Below are positions 1 through 7,343 of a DNA stretch of 26,789 bases, piece by piece (position 1 is the stretch's first letter; every line of letters starts with the position of its first letter). The stretch lies in the IMG/VR virus record IMGVR_UViG_3300025400_000069, positions 1 through 26,789 of that record; one strand, given 5' to 3'. The translations under genes were made by a program, and so were the position numbers. A model generated the notes under the pieces. That model had not been told where the DNA came from and made no database searches. It worked only from the letters and a program-made list of their open reading frames with translations. The DNA is from a virus.

Positions 1-270
1 GATAAGGTTGTAAATCACATAAATTTTATAAGAACAGATAATAGACTAGAAAATTTAGAGATAGTTACTAATAGAGAAAACTGTAATTTAAAGCACATAA
101 AGTCTAGCAGTCAATACACTGGAGTAAGCTTTAGAAAAGATAGAAATAAATGGGCAGCTGAAATTAGTATAAATAAAAAAAGAGTAAAATTAGGACATTA
201 TTTAACTGAAACTGAAGCTCATTTGGCTTATCAATCTGCATTATCTAATTATTTAAAACAATCTATATGA
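1..270 (+). CDS. HNH/AP2 homing endonuclease, C-terminal part (5' truncated by window edge)
   Basis: The frame is open from base 1 to a TGA at 268-270, giving 89 residues without a start, so the gene begins outside the window. The first ~30 residues read like the second half of an HNH_3-type site: NHIN, then DNRLENLEIVTNRENCN, which is the typical N-x-x-x-N-L-x-x-V-T-x-x-x-N signature after the catalytic His. The remainder (about residues 40-85) is an AP2-type DNA-binding module, recognisable from YTGVSF, the W in NKWAAEI, LGHY and the following helix with EAHLAY. Proteins of this build are free-standing homing endonucleases of phages. The stop codon overlaps the next start as ATGA. The family call is confident; whether the missing N-terminus is intact cannot be seen. 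Confidence 0.8.
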   Translation, partial: DKVVNHINFIRTDNRLENLEIVTNRENCNLKHIKSSSQYTGVSFRKDRNKWAAEISINKKRVKLGHYLTETEAHLAYQSALSNYLKQSI

Positions 271-506
271 CACCGAAAGAAAAAGCATTAGAATTATATA
301 ATAAGTATGCAAAAATATTGCATTTTATACATGATCTTAGGTCAGAATATAATGAGTATGCCAAAGAATGTGCTTTAATAGCAGTTGATTATATGGATGA
401 GACTTGTGGTAGTGCCTTATCTGCTATGGGATTTTCTGATGAAATGATTAAAGAAATTAGTATTGAATATTTAGAAAACGTTAAAAAAGAAATTAATTCA
501 TTATGA
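267..506 (+). CDS. Small conserved phage protein, paralogue A of a tandem pair
   Basis: This 79-residue protein starts with MTPKEKALELYN and has a helical, charged composition. Its first twelve residues are identical to those of the next gene (503-724). Both share a KxCALxAVDxx segment in the middle and a YxExVKxEIxxL ending, so the two are tandem duplicates that have diverged in the centre. The start is fixed by the ATGA overlap with the upstream homing endonuclease, and its own TGA overlaps the next ATG in the same way, implying translational coupling. Proteins with this PKEKA...CALxAVDE...EEVKxEIxxL pattern recur in Bacteroidota phages, often in several copies. No catalytic motif is visible and no function is proposed. 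Confidence 0.75.
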   Translation: MTPKEKALELYNKYAKILHFIHDLRSEYNEYAKECALIAVDYMDETCGSALSAMGFSDEMIKEISIEYLENVKKEINSL

Positions 507-724
507 CACCAAAAGAAAAAGCATTAGAGCTATACAACTACTACGAGCAATTAGGTAAAGACTTTACAAGAGGTGTATCAATGAAGGAATTTGCAAAGCT
601 ATGTGCATTAAAAGCAGTAGATGAAATATTAGATTTAAAACATATAGTTTCTTTAAGAAGAAATGCTCATGGAATGGAATTAGAATATTGGGAAGAAGTA
701 AAACAAGAAATAGAAGCATTATGA
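503..724 (+). CDS. Small conserved phage protein, paralogue B of a tandem pair
   Basis: This 73-residue paralogue of the preceding gene shares the opening MTPKEKALELYN, the central CALKAVDEIL and the ending YWEEVKQEIEAL. It is shorter in the centre and lacks the Cys and Gly residues found there in paralogue A. Predicted structure is almost entirely helical. It sits between ATGA overlaps on both sides (503-506 and 721-724), so it belongs to the same transcript as the DnaB-like helicase gene that follows. The position suggests a replication-related accessory role, but that is inference from context only. Confidence 0.75.
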   Translation: MTPKEKALELYNYYEQLGKDFTRGVSMKEFAKLCALKAVDEILDLKHIVSLRRNAHGMELEYWEEVKQEIEAL

Positions 725-1779
725 GTTTTGAAGATCTTAAAAGAGAAGTACAAAAAGGATTGGATGGTAGAAATAATGGTATCCCTATGGGGTTTAATAG
801 ACTCAATAGGTATATTGGTATCAGAAAGGGTATCTACACTCTCGTTGGTGGTTTAACAGGATCTGGTAAGACTAGTTTCATTGATGATGCTTATGTGCTC
901 AATCCATTTGATTGGTATATATCTAAAGAGAATAAAACAAACATTAAGCTCAAGATATGGTATAGATCTATGGAGAGAAGTAAGACATATAAACTAGCTA
1001 AATGGATTAGTAGAAAGATGTTTTTAGACCATGGAATGATTATTTCTGTTAACAAACTATTAGGTTGGACAGAGAAAATGACCCATGATGAACATGATCT
1101 TTTTCTAATGTATGATGATTACATGGAGCAGATGAAAGAGATCATCACTATTATTGATGGACCAGAGAATCCTGTAGGTATTGCTAAAGAGTTAAAAGCT
1201 TATGCATTACAACGTGGTGAAATCATTCAAGAAGATGAATATAATAAGAAATATATTCCTAATGATGAGAATGAAATCACTATGGTTATAATAGATCATA
1301 TAGGTTTATTAAAAACCACTCAAGCACAACCTACAAAGAAACAGGCTATTGATAAGATGAGTGATGAGCTCAGATATGCTAGAGATTTCTATGGATATTC
1401 CCCAGTGGTAGTTAGTCAGTTCAATAGAGATATTTCCAATCCCATGAGAATCAAGAATGGTGATGTTGAGCCACAGCTAGAAGATTTTGCTGATAGCTCA
1501 CAAACACAAAATGATGCTGATGTTGTTCTAGCATTGTTTGATCCAATGAGATATAAGGTGGCAGATCCTTCTGGATATGCATTAGAAAAACTTAGAGATG
1601 ATGAAGGAAGTAAATATTTTAGAAGTTTGAGAGTAATAAAAAATAGTTATGGTTCAGACGACATTCGTATAGGTCTTGGGTTTCTTGGACAAGTAGGAAT
1701 GTTTCGTGAACTTCCTAGACTTAAAGATATGACTGAAGCTACTTATCAAAATGTTATAAATAAAACATTCTTTCTTTAA
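721..1779 (+). CDS. DnaB-like replicative helicase (RecA-fold ATPase domain)
   Basis: This 352-residue protein is predicted to unwind DNA at the phage fork. The fold is the DnaB C-terminal RecA-like domain: GIPMGFNRLNR (20-30) precedes Walker A GGLTGSGKT (43-51), Walker B is VIIDHIGLL (189-197), the SQFNRD stretch (232-237) matches the DnaB H3/H4 region, and DSSQTQNDADVVLAL (258-272) matches the GSxxxxQDADVVL segment. At 352 residues it lacks the DnaB N-terminal domain, a form often seen in phages. The chosen start is the ATG overlapping the previous stop (ATGA); an upstream in-frame start would add 11 residues from inside the previous gene and is less likely. A homing endonuclease cassette follows directly. 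Confidence 0.82.
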   Translation: MSFEDLKREVQKGLDGRNNGIPMGFNRLNRYIGIRKGIYTLVGGLTGSGKTSFIDDAYVLNPFDWYISKENKTNIKLKIWYRSMERSKTYKLAKWISRKMFLDHGMIISVNKLLGWTEKMTHDEHDLFLMYDDYMEQMKEIITIIDGPENPVGIAKELKAYALQRGEIIQEDEYNKKYIPNDENEITMVIIDHIGLLKTTQAQPTKKQAIDKMSDELRYARDFYGYSPVVVSQFNRDISNPMRIKNGDVEPQLEDFADSSQTQNDADVVLALFDPMRYKVADPSGYALEKLRDDEGSKYFRSLRVIKNSYGSDDIRIGLGFLGQVGMFRELPRLKDMTEATYQNVINKTFFL

Positions 1780-1786
1780 AATAATA

Positions 1787-1818
1787 TTTGGTAGTGTCAA
1801 AGGTTTTCTTTATATTTG
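1787..1818 (+). promoter_or_regulatory. Bacteroidota-type promoter for the HNH-like endonuclease
   Basis: TTTG at 1787-1790 is followed after exactly 20 bases by TATATTTG at 1811-1818. This matches the Bacteroidota vegetative promoter (-33 TTTG, 19-21 bp spacer, -7 TAnnTTTG) without a mismatch. The transcript would begin near 1824, about 11 bases before the ATG at 1835. It lies in the 55-bp gap between the DnaB-like gene and the endonuclease, in a region where most genes otherwise overlap. Confidence 0.75.
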
Positions 1819-1834
1819 TATAAAATATAATTAT

Positions 1835-2530
1835 ATGAAAAAATTAGACATTAGTCAGTATTTAGGACAAAAATTTGGTAGACTTATCATTGTTAAAGAA
1901 GTAGATTCTATACAATATAAAAAAACAAAGATGAGAAAAGTTCTTTGCAAATGTGAATGTGGAACAGAAAAAGAAATTGATTTAAACTCAATAAAAAGAG
2001 GAAAATCAGTTTCTTGTGGATGTTTCAATAAAGAACATGCAAAAGAAACACATACTAAACATGGATTAGCAATGTTATCTACTGGTATAAGACACCCTGA
2101 TTACTGTATATGGATGAAGATGAAATCTAGATGTTTTAACACAAATGATAAGTCTTATAAAAATTATGGAGAGAGGGGTATTATAGTTTGCGATAGATGG
2201 AAAAATTCATTTGAAAACTTTATTACAGATTTAGGATGGAGGCCTAGTAATGATTATTCTTTAGAAAGACTTAATTACAATGGAGATTATTGTCCAGATA
2301 ACTGTAAGTGGATATTAAAATCTGAACAGACTAAAAACAGTAGAAGAGTTAAACAGATTATTTATAATAATAAAAGACAATGTTTAACCGAATGGTGTAA
2401 AGAGTTAAATCTTAATTACGCTACTATGAGACATAGAATTTATGATTTAAATATTTCTTTTGAAGAAGCCATAAGATACCCAAAACATTATAAATTTAAA
2501 AAAACAGATGATAAAAGCAACAACATATAA
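1835..2530 (+). CDS. HNH-like homing endonuclease with N-terminal zinc cluster
   Basis: This 231-residue protein opens with GQKFGRLIIV (11-20), then a cysteine cluster C38-C40-C42 and C61-C63 likely to bind zinc. The central part has the phage signature YGERGI (111-116), CDRW and FxxFxxDLGWRP, followed by SLERLNYNGDYCPDNCKW (142-159), a degenerate His-Me-finger-like core common in phage selfish endonucleases. The last 50 residues (LTEWCKELNLNYATMRHRI) look like a helix-turn-helix specificity domain. It has its own promoter and probably arrived as a mobile cassette between the DnaB-like gene and the next gene, whose start lies 23 bases inside its 3' end. Cleavage activity is inferred from the family, since the canonical HNH histidines are not obvious. 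Confidence 0.7.
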   Translation: MKKLDISQYLGQKFGRLIIVKEVDSIQYKKTKMRKVLCKCECGTEKEIDLNSIKRGKSVSCGCFNKEHAKETHTKHGLAMLSTGIRHPDYCIWMKMKSRCFNTNDKSYKNYGERGIIVCDRWKNSFENFITDLGWRPSNDYSLERLNYNGDYCPDNCKWILKSEQTKNSRRVKQIIYNNKRQCLTEWCKELNLNYATMRHRIYDLNISFEEAIRYPKHYKFKKTDDKSNNI

Positions 2531-2717
2531 TACGCTTCCCTCAGGTAAGGATGTATTTTGGCAAGTGGTAATCCTTCCTACAATTAGTATAGTGAACAAT
2601 CGTATAGATAAGGATGATGAATACTTAGCTATCAGTATTGAATGGTTATTTTGGTCATTTACAACAATTATATCAAATGAAAACAAAGTCTCCAAAGTTA
2701 AAGACTGGTTCTCTTAG
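2508..2717 (+). CDS. Small conserved phage protein overlapping both neighbours
   Basis: This 69-residue reading frame starts at the ATG at 2508, inside the 3' end of the endonuclease (23-base overlap), and ends 41 bases inside the SF2 helicase gene. It contains FWQVVILPTISI (18-29), then EYLAISIEWLFWS (38-50). This beta-strand pattern, in which PTISI is followed by a strand ending in EWLFWS, recurs in small proteins of Bacteroidota phages, so I regard it as genuine despite the double overlap. The 147 bases between the flanking genes would otherwise be empty, which is unusual in this compact block. Function unknown. Confidence 0.6.
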   Translation: MIKATTYNTLPSGKDVFWQVVILPTISIVNNRIDKDDEYLAISIEWLFWSFTTIISNENKVSKVKDWFS

Positions 2718-3780
2718 AGACCAGAGACAGCAAGAGTTTGCTGATGTATTTCTAGAACATGGAGAATTTGGTATTCTTAATCTGTGTCCTAGGTTTGGTA
2801 AGATATATACAACAATCAACATTCTGGAGAAGCTAGACAAGAATATTAATATACTAATAGCCTATCCAGATTTAAAGATTAAAGACTCTTGGGAAACAGA
2901 TTTCAAGAGTAGGAAGTATAAGAACACAAATATTACATACACCACGCATCTATCTATCAAAAAGCACACAGACACCCATTTTGACCTAGTAATATTAGAT
3001 GAGGTACATTTACTCTCTGAAGCACAAATAGAGGCTGTAAAGGAGCTTAAATGCATAAGTATGCTTGGTCTTACAGGTACATTGTCTAAACATACAGAAA
3101 TAACTCTTAGAAGTGAGCTTCAGCTGAATGTATTAGCTACCTATCCTATAGAACAAGCTATTGAAGAAGGTGTTATTACAGATTATGAAATCACTGTGGT
3201 ATCTGTACCTCTAGATAACAAACGTCTTAATGATTATAAAGGTAAAAAGCGTACTGAAAAGAAGCAGTTTGATAGCTATGCATGGGTAATTGATCAGCTA
3301 GAGAGACAGAATAAGAGCACAATGTTCTTACGTCTAGCTAGAATGAGGATTATTCAGAATAGCATTGCTAAGATGGAAAAGACCAGAGAGCTATTAGCAG
3401 CTCATAAAGATGAGCGTATACTAGTATTCTGTGGATTAACCAAGATAGCTGATGAATTAGGAATTCCTGTCTATCATAGCAAAGCAGGAGAAAAGGATGT
3501 GTTTGAAAACTTTGCTAATGGTGAGGGTAATCACCTAGCTGTTGTAAAGATTGGAAATACTGGTGTAACTTATAAGCCCCTCAACCGTGTGATTATCAAC
3601 TATTTTGATAGCAACGGTGAGAATCTAGCACAAAAGATAATGCGTTGTACAGCAATGGAATATGATAATCAAGATAAAAAATCTCATATATATATTATAT
3701 GTTCAGATGAACCTGTAGAACGTAAGTGGTTAAAAAGTGCTCTTGATATGTTTGAAAAGGATAAAATAAAATATATATGA
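2677..3780 (+). CDS. SF2 DEAD/DEAH-like helicase (UvsW-like)
   Basis: This 367-residue superfamily 2 helicase is probably an ATP-dependent DNA translocase in phage recombination or replication. Visible motifs are a Q-like region LRDQRQQEF (13-21), motif I CPRFGKIY (37-44), motif II ILDEVH (106-111), motif III LTGT (132-135), and towards the C-terminus VFCG, VVKIGNTGVTY and AQKIMRC, which correspond to the second RecA domain with a motif VI-like Q-x-x-x-R. Motif I is unusual: GKI where most enzymes have GKT or GKS. The start was set at 2677 (MKTKSPKL) because 13 further upstream codons would deepen the overlap with the preceding small gene and match nothing recognisable. The stop overlaps the next start as ATGA. 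Confidence 0.78.
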   Translation: MKTKSPKLKTGSLRDQRQQEFADVFLEHGEFGILNLCPRFGKIYTTINILEKLDKNINILIAYPDLKIKDSWETDFKSRKYKNTNITYTTHLSIKKHTDTHFDLVILDEVHLLSEAQIEAVKELKCISMLGLTGTLSKHTEITLRSELQLNVLATYPIEQAIEEGVITDYEITVVSVPLDNKRLNDYKGKKRTEKKQFDSYAWVIDQLERQNKSTMFLRLARMRIIQNSIAKMEKTRELLAAHKDERILVFCGLTKIADELGIPVYHSKAGEKDVFENFANGEGNHLAVVKIGNTGVTYKPLNRVIINYFDSNGENLAQKIMRCTAMEYDNQDKKSHIYIICSDEPVERKWLKSALDMFEKDKIKYI

Positions 3781-4331
3781 TAAGTTGCATCTATACAATC
3801 ACTAATATTGTTAATAATAAAATATATGTAGGAAAAACTAACAATTTTTATTATAGAATAAGTAAACATAAATACACTTTAAAAAACAATACTCATATAA
3901 ATGAGCATTTACAACGTGCTTGGAACAAATATGGGGAAGATAACTTTGTTTTTGAAATTTTAGAAGAATGTTGTTTAGACCATTTATCTTCACAAGAACA
4001 TTATTGGTGTAATTTATTAGATGCATTTAATTATCAAGTAGGATATAATATAAGACCTACACATCCATTTAATAAGGGTACAAATAGCCCTGAAATGATT
4101 GAAAAAGTAAAAAAAGCTCTCACTGGAAAAAAGTTATCTGAAGAACATAGATTAAAACTATCATTAGCTAAAAAAGGAAGAATTTTGTCAGAAGAAACCA
4201 AACAAAAAATGTCAAAAGCTAGCAAAGGAAAGAAAAAGTCAGAAGAAACTAAAAAAAGAATAAGTGAAGCAAAATTAGGAGACAAAAATCCAAGATTTGG
4301 TAAGCCTGCTTGGAATAAAAAACAAAAGTAA
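3777..4331 (+). CDS. GIY-YIG homing endonuclease with NUMOD3 repeats
   Basis: This 184-residue enzyme has a GIY-YIG nuclease domain at 1-95: IYTITN (5-10), KIYVGKT (15-21), the catalytic Arg in YYRISKH (27), the metal-binding Glu in SQEHYW (74) and GYNI (89-92). From residue 110 onward it carries repeated NUMOD3 DNA-binding motifs of the form LSEEHRLKLSLAKKG, SEETKQKMSKASKG and SEETKKRISEAKLG. This is the standard build of phage free-standing homing nucleases related to the SegA family. It is joined to the helicase gene by an ATGA overlap, consistent with insertion between the helicase and the small gene at 4344. The same NUMOD3 motif recurs in the truncated gene at the right edge of the window. 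Confidence 0.88.
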   Translation: MISCIYTITNIVNNKIYVGKTNNFYYRISKHKYTLKNNTHINEHLQRAWNKYGEDNFVFEILEECCLDHLSSQEHYWCNLLDAFNYQVGYNIRPTHPFNKGTNSPEMIEKVKKALTGKKLSEEHRLKLSLAKKGRILSEETKQKMSKASKGKKKSEETKKRISEAKLGDKNPRFGKPAWNKKQK

Positions 4332-4343
4332 AATTAAATACAT

Positions 4344-4556
4344 ATGATAGTAGAATTAATTGAAGAATCACAGTTTAACAGACCAGCATGGTATGATTTA
4401 GTAATTGATGGAAAATACATCACTGGATCAGGAAATTTAGAGAGTATGCAAAAACTTTATAAGGATGTGTTAAATGATCCAAGTATGGTAAAAACTAAGA
4501 AAAAAGTTTTGAAATCTGATGAAATTAACGTACCTTTAGAGCAAGAAAACAACTAA
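4344..4556 (+). CDS. Small hypothetical protein
   Basis: This 70-residue protein begins MIVELIEESQFNRPAWYDLVIDGKYI. The first half reads as a small beta-sheet unit (PAWYDLVIDGKYITGSGN), followed by a helix (ESMQKLYKDVL) and a charged, probably disordered tail. No known domain is recognised. It starts 12 bases after the GIY-YIG gene and ends 2 bases before the Sak4-like ATPase gene, so it is co-transcribed with the latter and may be an accessory of the recombination module. That link rests on gene order only. Confidence 0.65.
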   Translation: MIVELIEESQFNRPAWYDLVIDGKYITGSGNLESMQKLYKDVLNDPSMVKTKKKVLKSDEINVPLEQENN

Positions 4557-4558
4557 AT

Positions 4559-5230
4559 ATGGCAAGTAAATTAATCGGAATTGTTGGTCCAACAGGGACT
4601 GGCAAATCAACATCAATTAAACATTTAAACCCACAAGAAACCTACATTATTAATGTAGCAAAGAAAGAACTCCCATTTAAAGGTGCAGAGAAACTTTATA
4701 ATGAGGAAAACAAGAATTACAAGGAAATTGATAGAGCTGATCTAGTGATAGACCAACTATTGAAGATTTCAAAGAATGCTCCTCACATCAAGAACATCAT
4801 CATTGAGGATTCAAACTATTTAATGGGCTTTACACTATTGGATCAAATCTCTATTAAAGGCTTTGAGAAGTTTAGTATAATGGCTAAAGAAATGGTTGAG
4901 CTCTTCAGAACAGCTAGAAAGCTACGTGATGATATCAAGGTGTTTTATTTCACACATCCAGAAACTATTGAAGATTCTGGTGAAATAGTGGGATATAAGA
5001 TTAAAACCGCAGGTAAGTTAATAGATAATCAAATAGTTCTTGAAGGATTAATGACCATTTGTCTTTACACTCATGTTGAGGAAGATAAAGATGGTAAAGG
5101 AATTTATAGTTTTGTAACTAATAGATTCAAGAAATATCCAGCTAAAAGTCCTGATGGAATGTTTGATAGTATTAAAATACCAAACAACTTACAAGAAGTA
5201 GCAACTACAATAGACAATTATTATAACTAA
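4559..5230 (+). CDS. Sak4-like RecA-fold ATPase (single-strand annealing/recombination)
   Basis: This 223-residue P-loop ATPase has Walker A GPTGTGKST (10-18) at the very N-terminus and Walker B as a hydrophobic strand NIIIEDSNYL (79-88). The compact RecA core without extra N-terminal domains resembles the phage Sak4 recombinases, which anneal or exchange single strands together with an SSB. The following gene is a probable SSB, the usual partner. Near the C-terminus KTAGKLIDNQIVLEGL would correspond to the later RecA strands. A plain AAA_24-type NTPase is the alternative. A full-length RecA is encoded separately at 19209, so the phage seems to have two RecA-fold proteins. Confidence 0.65.
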   Translation: MASKLIGIVGPTGTGKSTSIKHLNPQETYIINVAKKELPFKGAEKLYNEENKNYKEIDRADLVIDQLLKISKNAPHIKNIIIEDSNYLMGFTLLDQISIKGFEKFSIMAKEMVELFRTARKLRDDIKVFYFTHPETIEDSGEIVGYKIKTAGKLIDNQIVLEGLMTICLYTHVEEDKDGKGIYSFVTNRFKKYPAKSPDGMFDSIKIPNNLQEVATTIDNYYN

Positions 5231-5249
5231 CAGAAAAACAAAACAGTAT

Positions 5250-6122
5250 ATGAGTATTAACATTGGTGGTAAAAAAAGAGAACAACTAGAAAATACAGAA
5301 TTTGCAAAGAAAGTGGGCCTATTTGAGGCTAAAGTGATAGCAATCAATCCTAGTGTAGAAGAATATAAAGACATCTTAAACATGGAGCTTAAAGAAGATA
5401 GCAAGCTCACAGAATATCTATCTAAGAGTAGAGATGATAATGATTCTCTTAAAATAGACATCTGGTTACAGGAGATTAAGAATAATGATAAGTTTAAGGT
5501 AACATTCTTCCTAGAGAACAAACCAAAGGTGAATAAAGATGGTACCAAGAAACAATATATCAATTCTGTTGGTCAATGTACTTGGGCTGATGATCCAAAC
5601 AATCTTCCTGAATGGTATACCAAACGTGAATATCGTGTAGCATTTGAAGGAGAAGAGTTATTATTTAACTTCTTACGTACATGGTTTGGTAATCTTGATC
5701 TAAGAGATAGTGAATCTACATTACAATTGGAGTGGAAGAAGCTAATGAAAGGTAATGTTAAAGACCTAAGAGATCAAATTGGTGGAGAATGGGTTACAAA
5801 TGTTGTAGCTTTAGCCACAATCAAAACTGTAGAGAAAGAAGATGGTACAAAAGAATATCAGAGTGTTTATAATAAATCATTCTTAGCTCCATACAATCTT
5901 AAACAATTCAGACTATTAGATTATCAAGATGATAATGTATTAAGAAACATTACCACTAAGAAACCTAAGGATCTAAAACCTCACGAACGTTTTGTTAAGG
6001 ATGTTGTAGGAGAATATGGATGTAAAGACTATTATATTCTAAAAGATTTAAGAGAATATACTTCAGGAGATAACTTGGTTGCTTCAGACAAAGTTATAGC
6101 TGAAGATGATTCAGATTATTAA
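5250..6122 (+). CDS. Probable single-stranded DNA-binding protein
   Basis: This 290-residue protein has no clear catalytic motif. The N-terminal two thirds are rich in beta strands and aromatic residues (KVTFFLENKP, YREYR-like WYTKREYRVAFEGEELLFNFLRTWF region), in keeping with an OB-fold. The last ~15 residues are acidic and end in EDDSDY, the tail type through which phage and bacterial SSBs contact partner proteins. It lies between the Sak4-like ATPase and the primase, the place where such phages usually keep their SSB. The call therefore rests on context and tail composition; no OB-fold signature could be aligned by eye. A Rho-independent terminator follows 20 bases after the stop. Confidence 0.5.
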   Translation: MSINIGGKKREQLENTEFAKKVGLFEAKVIAINPSVEEYKDILNMELKEDSKLTEYLSKSRDDNDSLKIDIWLQEIKNNDKFKVTFFLENKPKVNKDGTKKQYINSVGQCTWADDPNNLPEWYTKREYRVAFEGEELLFNFLRTWFGNLDLRDSESTLQLEWKKLMKGNVKDLRDQIGGEWVTNVVALATIKTVEKEDGTKEYQSVYNKSFLAPYNLKQFRLLDYQDDNVLRNITTKKPKDLKPHERFVKDVVGEYGCKDYYILKDLREYTSGDNLVASDKVIAEDDSDY

Positions 6123-6142
6123 TACAATCCCTCCCTGTCTAG

Positions 6143-6172
6143 AAAGGGCTTCACGTAATGTGGGGCCCTTTT
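6143..6172 (+). terminator. Rho-independent terminator after the SSB gene
   Basis: AAAGGGC at 6143-6149 pairs perfectly with GCCCTTT at 6165-6171. Inside, CAC/GTG forms a further short stem around GTAAT. The hairpin is followed by TTTTATTAATTT. It separates the Sak4/SSB unit from the primase gene, which starts 9 bases later, so read-through or a nearby promoter is needed for primase expression. Confidence 0.75.
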
Positions 6173-6180
6173 ATTAATTT

Positions 6181-7188
6181 ATGACTATGATACAAGGAAA
6201 AAGAAAGGAAAACCTTACACCAGAAGCTATATTTGAGAAACTCACTGATTATGACATATTTAAGTATTATATGCCTCATCCTTGGAAGCTCAATGTAGTT
6301 GCTCTATCTCCATTTAGACAGGAGCACAATCCTTCTTTTATAATAGGTAACAAGCGTGGATTTATATCATTTATAGACTTTGCTGACACCAGTAAGAGAG
6401 GTAATTGTTTTGAGTTTGTAAAGCTGTTATTCAATCTACAATCATTTGATGATGTTCTTAAGATGATTGATAGAGATTTTGGACTAGGGATAGCTAGTGG
6501 AAAAAGTACACAGGAATATAAGAAGATAACTGCTAGCTATAAACAACCTGAGCTAGAGAAAAGATATTCTCTTATACAGGTGAAGACTAGGAAGTTTAAT
6601 AAAGAAGAGCTAGCTTATTGGAATGAGTATCACCAGGATATCCAGGATCTTAGAGATAATAATGTATATGCAATCAAATCTGTCTATCTAAACAAGAGTA
6701 GGTTCCCTATCAAGGAGAATGAACTTACATTTGGTTATTTGTATGAAGGACAATATTGGAAGATATATAGACCATTTGCTGATAGAAAGAGTAAATGGGT
6801 GCCCAATAATGTTCCTATTACAACAATGGATGGTAAGGAAGACATAAGATATTGCAATACAGCATTTATCAATAAGAGTAAGAAGGATTATATGGTGATG
6901 AAAAAGATCTTTCCTTGTTGCTGTGCTGTTCAGAATGAAGGTATAGGATGTTTCTCCCTAGAGAATGTAGCCTATTTGAAAGATAATTCTGACATACAAA
7001 TATTAAGCTTCGATAGTGATGTTACAGGTGTACAGAATTCACAACAGATAACCAAGCTGTTTGATTTTGGTTATTGTAATGTACCTAGAAAGTATCTAAC
7101 AGATGGTATTAAAGACTGGGCAGACCTAGCCAAAGAACATGGACTACCAGTGATTGAACAGTATTTAAAGAAAAAAAAATTATTATGA
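6181..7188 (+). CDS. DNA primase with TOPRIM domain
   Basis: This 335-residue DnaG/T7-type primase lays RNA primers for lagging-strand synthesis. The N-terminal region keeps the primase motif SPFRQEHNPSF (43-53) and GNCFEFVKLL (74-83), but the zinc-binding cysteines of the CHC2 finger are absent. The TOPRIM core follows: the acidic residue in QNEGIGCFS (251-259), then ILSFDSDVTGVQNSQQI (274-290) with the DxD pair at 278 and 280, and KDWADLAKEHG (311-321). No helicase domain is fused; the DnaB-like protein at 721 supplies that. Two starts (6181 and 6187) are possible, and the first is used here. The stop overlaps the next gene's ATG. Confidence 0.8.
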   Translation: MTMIQGKRKENLTPEAIFEKLTDYDIFKYYMPHPWKLNVVALSPFRQEHNPSFIIGNKRGFISFIDFADTSKRGNCFEFVKLLFNLQSFDDVLKMIDRDFGLGIASGKSTQEYKKITASYKQPELEKRYSLIQVKTRKFNKEELAYWNEYHQDIQDLRDNNVYAIKSVYLNKSRFPIKENELTFGYLYEGQYWKIYRPFADRKSKWVPNNVPITTMDGKEDIRYCNTAFINKSKKDYMVMKKIFPCCCAVQNEGIGCFSLENVAYLKDNSDIQILSFDSDVTGVQNSQQITKLFDFGYCNVPRKYLTDGIKDWADLAKEHGLPVIEQYLKKKKLL

Positions 7189-7343
7189 CACTAAATGATT
7201 TAATTGAAGAAGTAAAAGATAATACAGAATATCTATGTACAACAGATGAAGATCTTGTTGAATGCATTGGTATAGAAAACCTAGAAGGTATATTAACTAG
7301 ATATTTTAATAAAACTATAAAATTAACAGACGATGGAAACTAA
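7185..7343 (+). CDS. Small acidic hypothetical protein
   Basis: This 52-residue frame begins at the ATG that overlaps the primase stop (ATGA at 7185-7188) and runs to TAA at 7341-7343, overlapping the next gene by 11 bases. It opens MTLNDLIEEVKDNTEYLC and is strongly acidic (DEDLVECIGIENLEGIL). Tight coupling on both sides and normal codon use for this phage support that it is translated. No domain is recognised. Confidence 0.6.
   Translation: MTLNDLIEEVKDNTEYLCTTDEDLVECIGIENLEGILTRYFNKTIKLTDDGN

Noticed and set aside
4034-4285. Leftward frame opposite the NUMOD3 repeats
   Set aside because: It is a shadow of repetitive coding sequence, with no start context and Phe/Ser/Leu-rich composition.
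7171-7179. A9 run at the end of the primase gene as a programmed slippage site
   Set aside because: It lies in the last codons (lysines), so slippage would hardly alter the protein; no alternative frame of note follows.
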